Part shown: piece by piece, positions 1 to 6,536 of the stretch
Layout: the number at the start of each line of letters is the position of its first letter
How positions within the stretch are numbered: the stretch's first letter is position 1
Source: CAZGSN01 sp964371655
Lineage (GTDB): Bacteria; Desulfobacterota; Binatia; HRBIN30
NCBI GenBank assembly: GCA_964371655.1
Contig: CAYJOD010000110.1
Coordinates: forward strand, 1 to 18,871
Length of the DNA stretch: 18,871 nucleotides
Reading direction: 5' to 3'
The notes under the pieces: generated by a model
Seen by the model: the letters and a program-made list of their open reading frames with translations, nothing else
Databases searched by the model: none
What the model was told of the DNA's origin: nothing
Translations under genes and position numbers: made by a program

Positions 1-250
1 GGCGCACCGCGCTCGGGGCAAGATCAAGTGTCTCGCAAATCACCGCAAACGAAAAAACATAGTGTCGCGCCCGCCTCATGATCCAGGCTTCGGCTTCCTC
101 ACGGTGGCGGCGCACCGGCGACCGCAAGTTCAGGATCGCATCCTCAAGTACAGCCAACATCAAAGCTCGCATTCCCGACAAAGGCAGCGTAGCGCGGCTC
201 TCGGTCGAGTTTGCAAAGGAATCAAGTGAGATATCGTCCAGCTCATCCAT
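1..250 (-). CDS. Partial conserved hypothetical protein (C-terminus off the left edge)
   Basis: An open minus-strand frame starts at ATG 250-248 and runs 83 codons without a stop to the window edge, so the C-terminus is missing. A good ribosome binding site (AAGGAAG, 7 nt spacing) precedes the ATG. The protein is acidic at the start, then has a helix around residues 27-40 (LMLAVLEDAIL), a basic stretch, an EEAEAWIM segment near 51-58 and FSFAVICETL near 66-75. From memory, this pattern (an AVLEDAI helix, then EAEEWI and a W/Y-x-FSFxxICExL motif) matches a family of small uncharacterised proteins common in uncultured soil bacteria; its function is unknown. It probably belongs to the host chromosome or an older insertion rather than to the integrase-led element. 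I am fairly sure it is a real gene and have no functional call. Confidence 0.6.
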   Translation of the reverse strand, partial: MDELDDISLDSFANSTESRATLPLSGMRALMLAVLEDAILNLRSPVRRHREEAEAWIMRRARHYVFSFAVICETLDLAPSAVR

Positions 251-718
251 ACAAAGGCTTCCTTGCGCGGGCCGGGCCGCGCGCTGTCGAGAGGCCTATG
301 CCTCAGATGGAACTCGTACGTGTCGGAGAGTGGGGGCCGTTGTGCCCCGCGTGCGGGTGGATAACGTGTTGCCCAATCACAGTAACCATGAAATGCGGGT
401 GCGTGTGATCCGGCAGGTTCAGACCTCCGATCGGCGTCCAAGATTGACCCCACCCGATGTGGTTGAAAAGCCCTTTGAACATTGACCTTTTGCGCCGTCC
501 ACCGGGGGGCACAATTGGGCGCCGATCGGGTCAAAATTTGCCGCCGATTCACACCTTTTTCCTTTTCGAGAGTCGACGTTATTACGGGCCCTGCCGTATG
601 CCTGACTCGCGGCTGGCAGCGATCGGTGACGTGGAACTAGGGGCTAACTTGCGGTACCTGGCCGCGTCATCCAATCGAAAACGCAGGCGCGGAGAGACTT
701 TCGGGCGGCGACGGCCTG
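251..718. other. Intergenic stretch between the left-edge gene and the integrase
   Basis: About 470 bp in which I see no gene I would defend. Several short overlapping frames are open on both strands but show no family motif and contradict each other. The stretch contains the degenerate repeats described separately at 429-550. It lies directly 3' of the integrase gene, where an attachment site would often be found, but I see no tRNA or tmRNA gene here. I also found no obvious matching direct repeat near the right edge of the window. Confidence 0.5.
429..550. repeat. Degenerate ~20-bp direct/inverted repeats, possibly an insertion-sequence end
   Basis: The segment 429-451 (GATCGGCGTCCAAGATTGAC and following) is an imperfect inverted repeat of 528-550 (GGGTCAAAATTTGCCGCCGA and following), with roughly 18 of 23 positions matching by eye. 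A further direct copy of the core AATT(G/T)G(G/C)CGCCGAT lies at about 513-526 next to the one at 535-549. Multiple short internal repeats of this GTCAA...CGCCGAT type are reminiscent of the multi-copy terminal repeats of IS21-family elements, but no transposase gene is present. At best this is a remnant or solo end. The family assignment is inference from memory. Confidence 0.3.
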
Positions 719-1924
719 CTACGCAGCCACTTGATTCGTGTTCTCTGCGTCGGTGGTGAGTGCGGTTGTACGCCCCGCCGCCGCGATGACCGCATCTAAC
801 TCCTCCGCGATAGTCCGCACGCAGCCGTAGTGCTCCTGGATCATGTCGAGACTCGTGCCGGTTTGCCGGCAGATCTGCAGCGGGTTCATCCCGGCCGCGA
901 GCATTGCGCTGATGTAGGTGTGGCGCGTGGTGTAGAAGTCGCGCGTACGGAGGCCGAGCTTGTGCAACATCGGTAGCCAGTGCCGGCGGTAGAAGTTGCC
1001 CTCGTTGATGGCGACGCCGCTGGGCGTGGTGAACACAAAGCCGTCCGGGGCGCCGCGTTCTAGCTCCTGCAGTACCGCAAGCAGGTCGCGGTGGATTACG
1101 ACGTCGCGTTTCGACTTGCCGGTCTTGGGGCGTCCATCGCGCCCTTGCACGCGGCTGACGCGGATGCGGATGACGCGCTTGGTGAGGTCGACGTTGCCCC
1201 AGCGCAGGCCGATGGCCTCACCGGGACGCGCGCCCGTCCAGAGCTGGTGACACACGAACGCGTGGTAGTGCGTGCCGCGGAAGCCGTCGAGGATTTGGTC
1301 GCGCTCGGCTTCGGTAAACGCATCGATGCTGCTGGGATCGACGCCGAGGTTGAGGCGCCGGATGAATTGCCGGTCGTAGAGGGTGGCGAGGTCGACGACC
1401 CGGTACCCAAGCGCCTTGGCGTCGCGCAGCATACCGCGCAGCGCGCTGTGCACGATGCCGTCGACGGTGGCCGGCTTGAGGCCTTTACGCAGCAGCTTCT
1501 GCTGCAAGTCGGTAAGGATTGCCGGCGTAAGGTCGTCGAGCCGATGTTGCCCGAGGTACGGCAGTACGTTTGTCCGGATTGTCGAGGCGCGGTTGAGCGC
1601 CCATTTTGTGCTGACCGGCCGCGTCTGTTTCTGTTCCGATGTCTCGCCCCAACTTTGGAAGAACCCGCGCAGCGTGAGCAAGCGCGCGGTGTCGTGTTCC
1701 GCCGGCGGTCGAAAACGGTGGGCGAGCGCGCCGTTGGGGAACCAGCGCAAGTAGTCGAAGACGCCGTCGGCCATCTCCTGGCCGATCACCTTGGCGCGCG
1801 CCTCCATCTTGGCGCGGTTGGCCGGCGTGTCCTTCAGATCGACGCCTTCTTGAACGTCGAACCCGCCCCAGTAGAGGCGGAAGCTCAGGTAGCCGTGACG
1901 GCTTACGCGCAACGTGCACGCCAT
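719..1924 (-). CDS. int: Tyrosine site-specific recombinase (integrase)
   Basis: This 401-residue protein is a phage-type tyrosine integrase that would insert and excise the element. Residues 1-65 resemble the arm-type DNA-binding domain (DUF3596-like, YLSFRLYWGG). A SAM-like core-binding domain covers roughly 85-175 and the catalytic domain about 200-370. Catalytic residues can be placed: Arg233 in TGARPGEAIGLRW, a beta-hairpin Lys at 267/270, Arg334 in YTTRHTYIS, His365, and nucleophile Tyr366 in MIQEHYG. The first His of the usual HxxR box is a Tyr, as in other integrases with an F-Y-x-T-R-H-T box. The ATG at 1924 lies 3 nt after the stop of the upstream HTH gene, so it is the last gene of the replication operon. 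Length is normal and the frame looks intact. Confidence 0.95.
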   Translation of the reverse strand: MACTLRVSRHGYLSFRLYWGGFDVQEGVDLKDTPANRAKMEARAKVIGQEMADGVFDYLRWFPNGALAHRFRPPAEHDTARLLTLRGFFQSWGETSEQKQTRPVSTKWALNRASTIRTNVLPYLGQHRLDDLTPAILTDLQQKLLRKGLKPATVDGIVHSALRGMLRDAKALGYRVVDLATLYDRQFIRRLNLGVDPSSIDAFTEAERDQILDGFRGTHYHAFVCHQLWTGARPGEAIGLRWGNVDLTKRVIRIRVSRVQGRDGRPKTGKSKRDVVIHRDLLAVLQELERGAPDGFVFTTPSGVAINEGNFYRRHWLPMLHKLGLRTRDFYTTRHTYISAMLAAGMNPLQICRQTGTSLDMIQEHYGCVRTIAEELDAVIAAAGRTTALTTDAENTNQVAA

Positions 1925-1927
1925 AGG

Positions 1928-2206
1928 TCAGCTTCGCTCTACCGAGACTCGGGCGAGGGGAGCAACTCCACGCACGAGATTCTTGCGATGATTCGACCGG
2001 AGCGGAATTTCGTCGGCGCCGGGCCGGTTGGGATCGAGCCACGACAGGAGCGCCTCGCGCTTGAAGCGCGGCCCGAGGTGCTTCGGCCGGGTGTAGTGGA
2101 TGCCCTCCCGCAGCGTGCCATCGGCCATGAGATTGCGCATGCGTTTCTCGGAGACGCGGGCAAGGTCAGCGGCTTCGGCGGTGGTGAGAAACAGCGGCGC
2201 TAGCAC
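1928..2206 (-). CDS. Excisionase-like helix-turn-helix protein
   Basis: This is a small DNA-binding protein of 92 residues if translation starts at GTG 2206-2204. That start overlaps the stop of the upstream gene by 7 nt and is preceded by a G-rich stretch. Residues 4-60 form a MerR/excisionase-type winged helix: LFLTTAEAADLARVSEKRMR is the helix-turn-helix, followed by a wing and GPRFKREALLSWL, typical of the excisionase/AlpA-like (HTH_17) fold. The remaining tail is basic. Between the operon and int, with int starting 3 nt downstream, it is best explained as the recombination directionality factor, perhaps also a repressor. The same frame is open further upstream, but that part overlaps the preceding gene and looks non-natural, so I reject the longer version. 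Confidence 0.75.
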   Translation of the reverse strand: MLAPLFLTTAEAADLARVSEKRMRNLMADGTLREGIHYTRPKHLGPRFKREALLSWLDPNRPGADEIPLRSNHRKNLVRGVAPLARVSVERS

Positions 2207-2664
2207 AGCAGCCCCCGCAGGCGCTCCAGGTACTCCCGCGTACACTGCTCGGCGCGGATGCGCGCGTCGTCCTCGTCGACGCCGGCAGCAAGCATGATGC
2301 ACAGTCGCTCCTCGAGTACCTCCACCGCATCCGGAGCCCAGTCGATGGCCACCCACTCCGCCGGCACGGGACGAAGGGCGCCATCGTTCAGCCAGACGTT
2401 GACGGCGCCAGCGGCGGTCGTGCCGGCATACTTGGCCGTAACAAGGTGGCCATCTTCGCGATAGGCGAGCCACTCGCCCGGCTTCCAGGTAGTCTCGACG
2501 CGGTCCACGAGTAGCAGGCGAAGCAGGTCGGCCTTGTGCGTTCGGATGGCTTCCCGGTCAGCGTCCGTCAGCCTCGACGCGGGCTTTGCCACCAACCCGG
2601 TTGCATCGGGAATGAGCGTCACTCCGCGTGCGGCAAGGGTCTCAACGATGTCTTGAGCGTTCAT
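2200..2664 (-). CDS. TubC N-terminal docking-domain-like protein
   Basis: This protein has 154 residues. Its first ~50 residues (AQDIVETLAARGVTLIPDAT, then LTDADREAIRTHKADLLRLL) match the pattern of the TubC N-terminal docking domain. In polyketide/peptide synthetases that domain mediates protein-protein docking, but it also occurs on short proteins of integrative elements. The middle (WKPGEWLAYREDGHLVTAKY) is beta-rich, and the acidic C-terminus is a helix rich in E, R and A. The ATG at 2664 overlaps the TAA of the primase-helicase gene (TAATG) and is preceded by GAGGAG, so translation is coupled. In this operon a role as adaptor for the primase-helicase or for recombination is possible; that is inference. 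The family resemblance is fairly good and the function is unknown. Confidence 0.6.
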   Translation of the reverse strand: MNAQDIVETLAARGVTLIPDATGLVAKPASRLTDADREAIRTHKADLLRLLLVDRVETTWKPGEWLAYREDGHLVTAKYAGTTAAGAVNVWLNDGALRPVPAEWVAIDWAPDAVEVLEERLCIMLAAGVDEDDARIRAEQCTREYLERLRGLLC

Positions 2665-5033
2665 TAAAAACGCTCCTCATCGGCCGGGTTGATCTCCGTA
2701 AAGATCTCCCCAGATTCTAGTTCCCGATGCACATCTAGTCCCATCGTTGACGCACGGTCGCGGGAACTAGAATTGTGACCAATAGTGCTTGAATTCGTTG
2801 AGGTTCGTCGTGGCTCAGGATTCGGGTTTCCATTGTTCCTAGTGCCGTGGGGAACCAGGGAACTAGAATTCGAGTGGAGGTACGGGTCCCCCTTATGGAT
2901 CCGATCGGTCTCTGTGAAGATCTCCTCGGATTCTGGTTCCCGATCCATTGCTGGTTCCCGTGTCGGTGTGTGATCTCGGGAACCACAATTCTCAGAGAAA
3001 TCACTGGAATCACTTGGCGTTTTTCGTGATTCCGGATTCTCGTTCCCATTCAAATCAGTGGCTTGCGGAACCAGGGAACCAGAAAGTGAGTACAGGTAGG
3101 GGTCCCCTCTCTTTCCACCTCCGGTTCGCGAGAGTTCCCCGGTCTCGACCAGCAGTCGGAGAGCAGCAACCTTGTCTTGATTGCGACCCTCGACGCTGTC
3201 CTTGATAACGGATTCCGTCACCGGCGCCTTCCGACTCTCAATGAACGTGAGAATTGCACTCTTGAGGACTCGGGACGTGAGATCGGCGACTGTACCGGCG
3301 AGCGTTAACGTGCGGGTCTCGGGGTCGAGTTCGATCACGGTGTCGGCCAAGTCCTCCCCTTCACGCTGAACCGTCGCCAAAGACCGTACTTTCCCGTTTC
3401 GCCGGATGTGGATCAGGGTGTCGACCGACCCCGCAATCGCCGTGCTACCGAGCGGCGAATCGATGTCATCACGTCCAGCTTTAGGTGCATGGTGGCTGAG
3501 GGCTACGGCCACCCCGGTGTCACGTGCCAGCGCCAGAATGGGGTTGAGCGCCGTAGTTATTGTCGCGTAATCGTTTCCGTCCTTGACGCGAATGAAGCGG
3601 AACAGGGGGTCGATGACGACGAGCATCGGCGGGTTGCGCTCGATGCATTTTCTCAGTTGAGCAAGAGCATCAGTCGGCGAAGCACCCACGAAGACTTCGA
3701 GAGGGGTGTCCTTCTTGACGCCTATAGCCCGGAAATGTGATCGGACCTGAGATCGCTTATCCTCAAGCGCTAGGTACAGCACGCGCCCCTGACGTGTTAC
3801 GCGCCCGAGGAAGGCCTGGCCAGATGCGACGGACAAACATAAGTTCCGCAGGAGTGTCGACTTGCCAACCTTCGGCTTCGCGACAACTACCGCCAGGGCG
3901 CCTACCGGCAAGATCCCTTCTACCAACCACTGCGATTCAAGCTCAGGCTCATTCGTCAGATCCGCAACTGACGTGAACACCAACTGGCTACCCAAGTCGT
4001 CTTGGTGTGCCGATGTACCCTGTTGCTGGCGGTCAGGCTCATACCGCGCACGCAACTGGCCCCAGTCCCATGTGCAGCGCGAGTGATGACAACCCGCAGC
4101 GAGCGCCCCATTGGCCAACTGAATCACATAAGCCGCGCGGTCGACGCCGTGGTCAGCCGCAGCCATGGGACACTCCGCGAGTATCCACTTGTGACCGGTG
4201 CCAAAGGGCGCGTCGTGCGAGATCTGGATGTCATGCTTGGCAAGCCACCCCGGCAGGTCGAACGTAGATCCGTTCTGCCGCGTCGCACGACTGCCAGTCG
4301 GCTCAGCGGGCGTTAGCGCAGCAAGGCGCTCTAGCGCCTCAATGGGCGCAACCTCGATGCGATCCGGAACTTCGAGCAACACGGCGCGTCGGTGCGGTCG
4401 TTCAACGGTGGCGTCGCCCTTGGCCGCAAGGGTTCCGTAGAGCTTCCAAATTCTCGACGGGTTGTACGTGCTGAGATCTACGGCCACCGCATCGTTGCTG
4501 AAGCGGAAGTCGAGCGCCTGCAGGCAGCGCTTGATAAGGTCGCTTGCGTCGGGTGTGTTCGGGTGGTCGATCCGGACAAGCAGATGCGCGCCATTGCCCG
4601 AGTCGGCCAAGACAATCGAGTCCGGCGGGAACCCGAGCTGAATGAGAAACTCCCGCACTTCCAAAGCGAGTTGCAGCGCTGCAGCGTGCTCGGCGTCGGT
4701 GCTGCTGATACCCGCTGGCCTGATTGGATCGAAATCGATCGGCAGCCACCGTCGGCAGGCGATATCGGTGTCCGACGTGGTTTGCTTCGCGCGGTAGACA
4801 GCTCGGTTACGTGCCCGTGCCAGCAATTCAGGCTTCACGGGATTCAACGTCGCATAGACACCTGGCGCTTTTCCGTCCCATGCGGCAGCGTCCCTCGCCA
4901 GCGCCTGGGGCGAGTCGTAATAGCCGCTGACCGTTCCGCGCGCGGTGTTAAGGATGCGTAGCTCGACGACGTCGCCGGGGTGATAAAGTAGGGCGAGGGT
5001 ACGCCGGATGTCGGCGGTGACGTCGAGACTCAT
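2664..5033 (-). CDS. Primase-helicase: AEP-like primase domain plus AAA (RepA/AAA_25) ATPase
   Basis: This 789-residue protein is the likely replication initiator of the element. The N-terminus resembles archaeo-eukaryotic-type primases: PIDFDP gives the Asp100/Asp102 pair, SGNGAHLLVRID holds His150, and AVDLSTYNPSRIWKLYGT follows with Asp186. A zinc-knuckle-like CP...H...CHHSRC lies at 288-320. A RecA-like ATPase of RepA/AAA_25 type follows: Walker A AKPKVGKST (385-393), Walker B MLVVIDP (Asp475) and an SHHAPKAGR sensor loop near 513-521. A winged-helix segment at about 586-640 precedes an odd low-complexity tail. That tail is a tandem duplication: residues about 641-710 align with 713-782 at a constant 72-residue offset. 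The ATG at 5033 overlaps the RHH gene by ATGA. A role in autonomous or post-excision replication is inferred from the domains. Confidence 0.85.
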   Translation of the reverse strand: MSLDVTADIRRTLALLYHPGDVVELRILNTARGTVSGYYDSPQALARDAAAWDGKAPGVYATLNPVKPELLARARNRAVYRAKQTTSDTDIACRRWLPIDFDPIRPAGISSTDAEHAAALQLALEVREFLIQLGFPPDSIVLADSGNGAHLLVRIDHPNTPDASDLIKRCLQALDFRFSNDAVAVDLSTYNPSRIWKLYGTLAAKGDATVERPHRRAVLLEVPDRIEVAPIEALERLAALTPAEPTGSRATRQNGSTFDLPGWLAKHDIQISHDAPFGTGHKWILAECPMAAADHGVDRAAYVIQLANGALAAGCHHSRCTWDWGQLRARYEPDRQQQGTSAHQDDLGSQLVFTSVADLTNEPELESQWLVEGILPVGALAVVVAKPKVGKSTLLRNLCLSVASGQAFLGRVTRQGRVLYLALEDKRSQVRSHFRAIGVKKDTPLEVFVGASPTDALAQLRKCIERNPPMLVVIDPLFRFIRVKDGNDYATITTALNPILALARDTGVAVALSHHAPKAGRDDIDSPLGSTAIAGSVDTLIHIRRNGKVRSLATVQREGEDLADTVIELDPETRTLTLAGTVADLTSRVLKSAILTFIESRKAPVTESVIKDSVEGRNQDKVAALRLLVETGELSRTGGGKRGDPYLYSLSGSLVPQATDLNGNENPESRKTPSDSSDFSENCGSRDHTPTREPAMDREPESEEIFTETDRIHKGDPYLHSNSSSLVPHGTRNNGNPNPEPRRTSTNSSTIGHNSSSRDRASTMGLDVHRELESGEIFTEINPADEERF
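2688..3113. repeat. Tandem 216-bp duplication with inverted GGGAAC(C/T)AGAA motifs; candidate origin
   Basis: Two direct repeat units, about 2688-2897 and 2904-3113, encode the duplicated C-terminal tail of the primase-helicase with a 216-bp offset. Within them the motif GGGAAC(C/T)AGAA occurs many times in both orientations: 2714-2726 and 2761-2773 (perfect 13-bp inverted arms), 2858-2868, 2929-2942 with 2977-2990, 3036-3047, and 3074-3085. The two main dyads have the same 34-nt spacing in both units. By eye the stretch is less GC-rich than its surroundings. Repeated dyads inside an initiator gene resemble iteron origins such as the one inside lambda O; origin function is inference. Confidence 0.6.
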
Positions 5034-5218
5034 CGTCCCACCTCATTGCCCTCGGTCCGATCGAGATACCCTCGGAGCGAACCGCGGATTAGTTCGCGCA
5101 CGAACTCGGACGGTGTACGGTCCTCGTTGCTGGCGGCGTCGCGGAGATGTTCCGCGAGTCGGTCAGTCAACCGCAGCGTTAGACGCTGCACCATCTGTCG
5201 TCTTTGATTGTCAGCCAT
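5030..5218 (-). CDS. Ribbon-helix-helix (Arc/CopG-type) regulator
   Basis: This 62-residue protein has one RHH fold: a short beta strand (VQRLTLRLTDRL), then helix A (AEHLRDAASN) and helix B after the turn EDRTPSEFVRELIRGSL, as in Arc/CopG/MetJ proteins that bind operators as dimers. It is the first gene of the replication operon, and its TGA overlaps the ATG of the primase-helicase (ATGA). The start ATG at 5218 lies only 38 bp from the divergent gene at 5257. A 6-bp inverted repeat, GTCAGC/GCTGAC (5210-5215 and 5230-5235), straddles this start and could be its own operator. The likely role is autoregulation or copy control of the replication operon, by analogy to CopG. Fold call is good, role is inferred. 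Confidence 0.75.
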   Translation of the reverse strand: MADNQRRQMVQRLTLRLTDRLAEHLRDAASNEDRTPSEFVRELIRGSLRGYLDRTEGNEVGR

Positions 5219-5235
5219 GATACCTATGTGCTGAC
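5210..5235. promoter_or_regulatory. Inverted repeat in the divergent promoter region, possible RHH operator
   Basis: GTCAGC at 5210-5215 and GCTGAC at 5230-5235 form a perfect 6-bp inverted repeat with a 14-bp spacer. It spans the start codon of the RHH gene and lies just upstream of the TTG start of the divergent gene. Only 38 bp separate the two start codons, so the control signals of both genes must overlap each other or the coding sequences. Operator function is inferred from position only. Confidence 0.3.
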
Positions 5236-5256
5236 CGTTTCAGGGGCGCCCTAGCG

Positions 5257-6474
5257 TTGCGTAACGATCTCGACATAGAGTGTGAGCATGGGAGGACTGT
5301 CAGGCAGTGCAATGAGCCCGGGTGCGTAAAACTTCGGAAGATTCTCGCCCAAGACGCCGATGCGACGCCAAACTCTAAGCGCTTCGTATCCGACCGCGAC
5401 GGACGCAAGGCGAATCGCGCGGCTTACAATCAGTGGTGGGACGGTTCAGGTGACGTTGCGTCCCGCACGCAAGACGATCACGCTGAAGGCGACGGAGCGA
5501 GAAAGTTAGGGAGAATCTTTTCACACCCTCTGAGCCTCGAGTACGCAAAGCAAATTGGCGCCATTGATCGCAGGGAGCAGCTGATTCTTGAGTTCTACCT
5601 GGAGGAAAGCGACTGGTCGTACTCTGCAGCCGGCCGTTATGCCGGTTGCTCGTCGGCTACTGCTCACCGTGACTTCTCCGACGTCGTCCGGCGCTTTCTC
5701 GCACCAGTACCGCCGAGGGAAGCACCTAAATCGGTCAAGGTAACAACGCGCGGACGCAAGCAGAGGGTTTGGAAGCGCAAGGAAGACCGCTTAGGGTCCT
5801 GGGCGCAAGTGTCCTGGGCGCTGGTAACCGATCGCAACGAGCGCCGTCTTCTCCTGTCGCAGCCGGAGAACCTCGAACACGCGAGCAAGGATAGGCCACT
5901 ACACCAAAGCCAGATGCGGCACCTCTATGGTGCGCTCGCTGCGAGCTTGAAACCGGTACCGCGCCTACGTGAGGAGAGCAGGAGCGAATTCATACGACGA
6001 AAGCTTATTGACCGGCATCTTTCTGAAGTGGGAAGATTCTGGGCCCCGCCCCTGCGCAAGCTCGTGCTCGTGAAGGAGGTGGTGCCGCAGACTGCTAAAG
6101 CGTCGCTGCAGGCGTGGAAGCAGGAGACCGAGCGCGAGTGGAGCCAGCGGCAAGCTGCGCGTCGCAAACAGATCGCCGTTCACTCTTACACCAAGATTCG
6201 GGCGCGGAGACACGAGTGGGACCACAATCTGCGGTGGGCTGAAAAGCGGATACGGGGCAGGCGAAAGAACAATGTCGACCTTCAGCAGCTTTCCTTTACC
6301 CAGGTCCTTTCGAGGATTCGGGGCAGGCTGCGAGCCTGTCCGAGCTGCCATACTCCGATTCTGGTCGGTTGCATCGTCGATGGAAAACGCGTGACTCGGC
6401 GTCGGGAGTACTGCGACGACGCGTGCAAGATGAGGCTCGTGCGGCGCGAAAGATCCCACGGTCACAATCAGTAA
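5257..6474 (+). CDS. Uncharacterised basic zinc-finger-like DNA-binding protein
   Basis: This 405-residue, strongly basic protein is not one I recognise. It begins at a TTG (5257); no ATG or GTG is available between the upstream in-frame stop (5218-5220) and this codon, and AGGGG lies 10 nt upstream. The N-terminus carries a possible metal knuckle: C9, H11, C18, C23 (CEHGRTVRQCNEPGC). Residues about 103-148 resemble a helix-turn-helix (DRREQLILEFYL, then SYSAAGRYAGCSSATAHRDF), as in sigma-like or transposase-like domains. The C-terminus has a clear zinc ribbon, C361-x2-C364 and C386-x3-C390, followed by a basic tail. It is divergent from the replication operon and convergent with hsdM. A transcriptional regulator or a DNA-targeting partner is plausible. 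The gene is probably real because the motifs are coherent, but the function is unknown. Confidence 0.65.
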   Translation: MRNDLDIECEHGRTVRQCNEPGCVKLRKILAQDADATPNSKRFVSDRDGRKANRAAYNQWWDGSGDVASRTQDDHAEGDGARKLGRIFSHPLSLEYAKQIGAIDRREQLILEFYLEESDWSYSAAGRYAGCSSATAHRDFSDVVRRFLAPVPPREAPKSVKVTTRGRKQRVWKRKEDRLGSWAQVSWALVTDRNERRLLLSQPENLEHASKDRPLHQSQMRHLYGALAASLKPVPRLREESRSEFIRRKLIDRHLSEVGRFWAPPLRKLVLVKEVVPQTAKASLQAWKQETEREWSQRQAARRKQIAVHSYTKIRARRHEWDHNLRWAEKRIRGRRKNNVDLQQLSFTQVLSRIRGRLRACPSCHTPILVGCIVDGKRVTRRREYCDDACKMRLVRRERSHGHNQ

Positions 6475-6488
6475 CGCTGGGTGTGGTG

Positions 6489-6531
6489 CAACGTCGCCAT
6501 GACGTTGGCCGGAGCGAAGCAATCCTGCTTC
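6489..6531. terminator. Two hairpins between convergent genes
   Basis: The 62-bp gap between the converging ends of the 405-residue gene and hsdM holds two perfect stem-loops: CAACGTC-GCCAT-GACGTTG (6489-6507, 7-bp stem) and GAAGCA-ATCC-TGCTTC (6516-6531, 6-bp stem). Neither is followed by a clear T tract on either strand. They could act as a weak bidirectional terminator or RNA-end stabiliser; position is the main support. Confidence 0.4.
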
Positions 6532-6536
6532 TGACG

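Noticed and set aside
160..552. Minus-strand frame of 130 codons in the left intergenic region
   Set aside because: Its end overlaps the better-supported left-edge gene in another frame, composition is unnatural, and it spans the IS-like repeats.
1091..2203. Long open plus-strand frame opposite the integrase and excisionase-like genes
   Set aside because: It is the antisense of two well-supported genes in GC-rich DNA; composition is V/D/A/R-rich and no family motif is present.
2735..3049. Second open minus-strand frame across the duplicated tail of the primase-helicase
   Set aside because: It arises because the 216-bp repeat is a multiple of three; no ribosome site or family pattern supports a separate gene.
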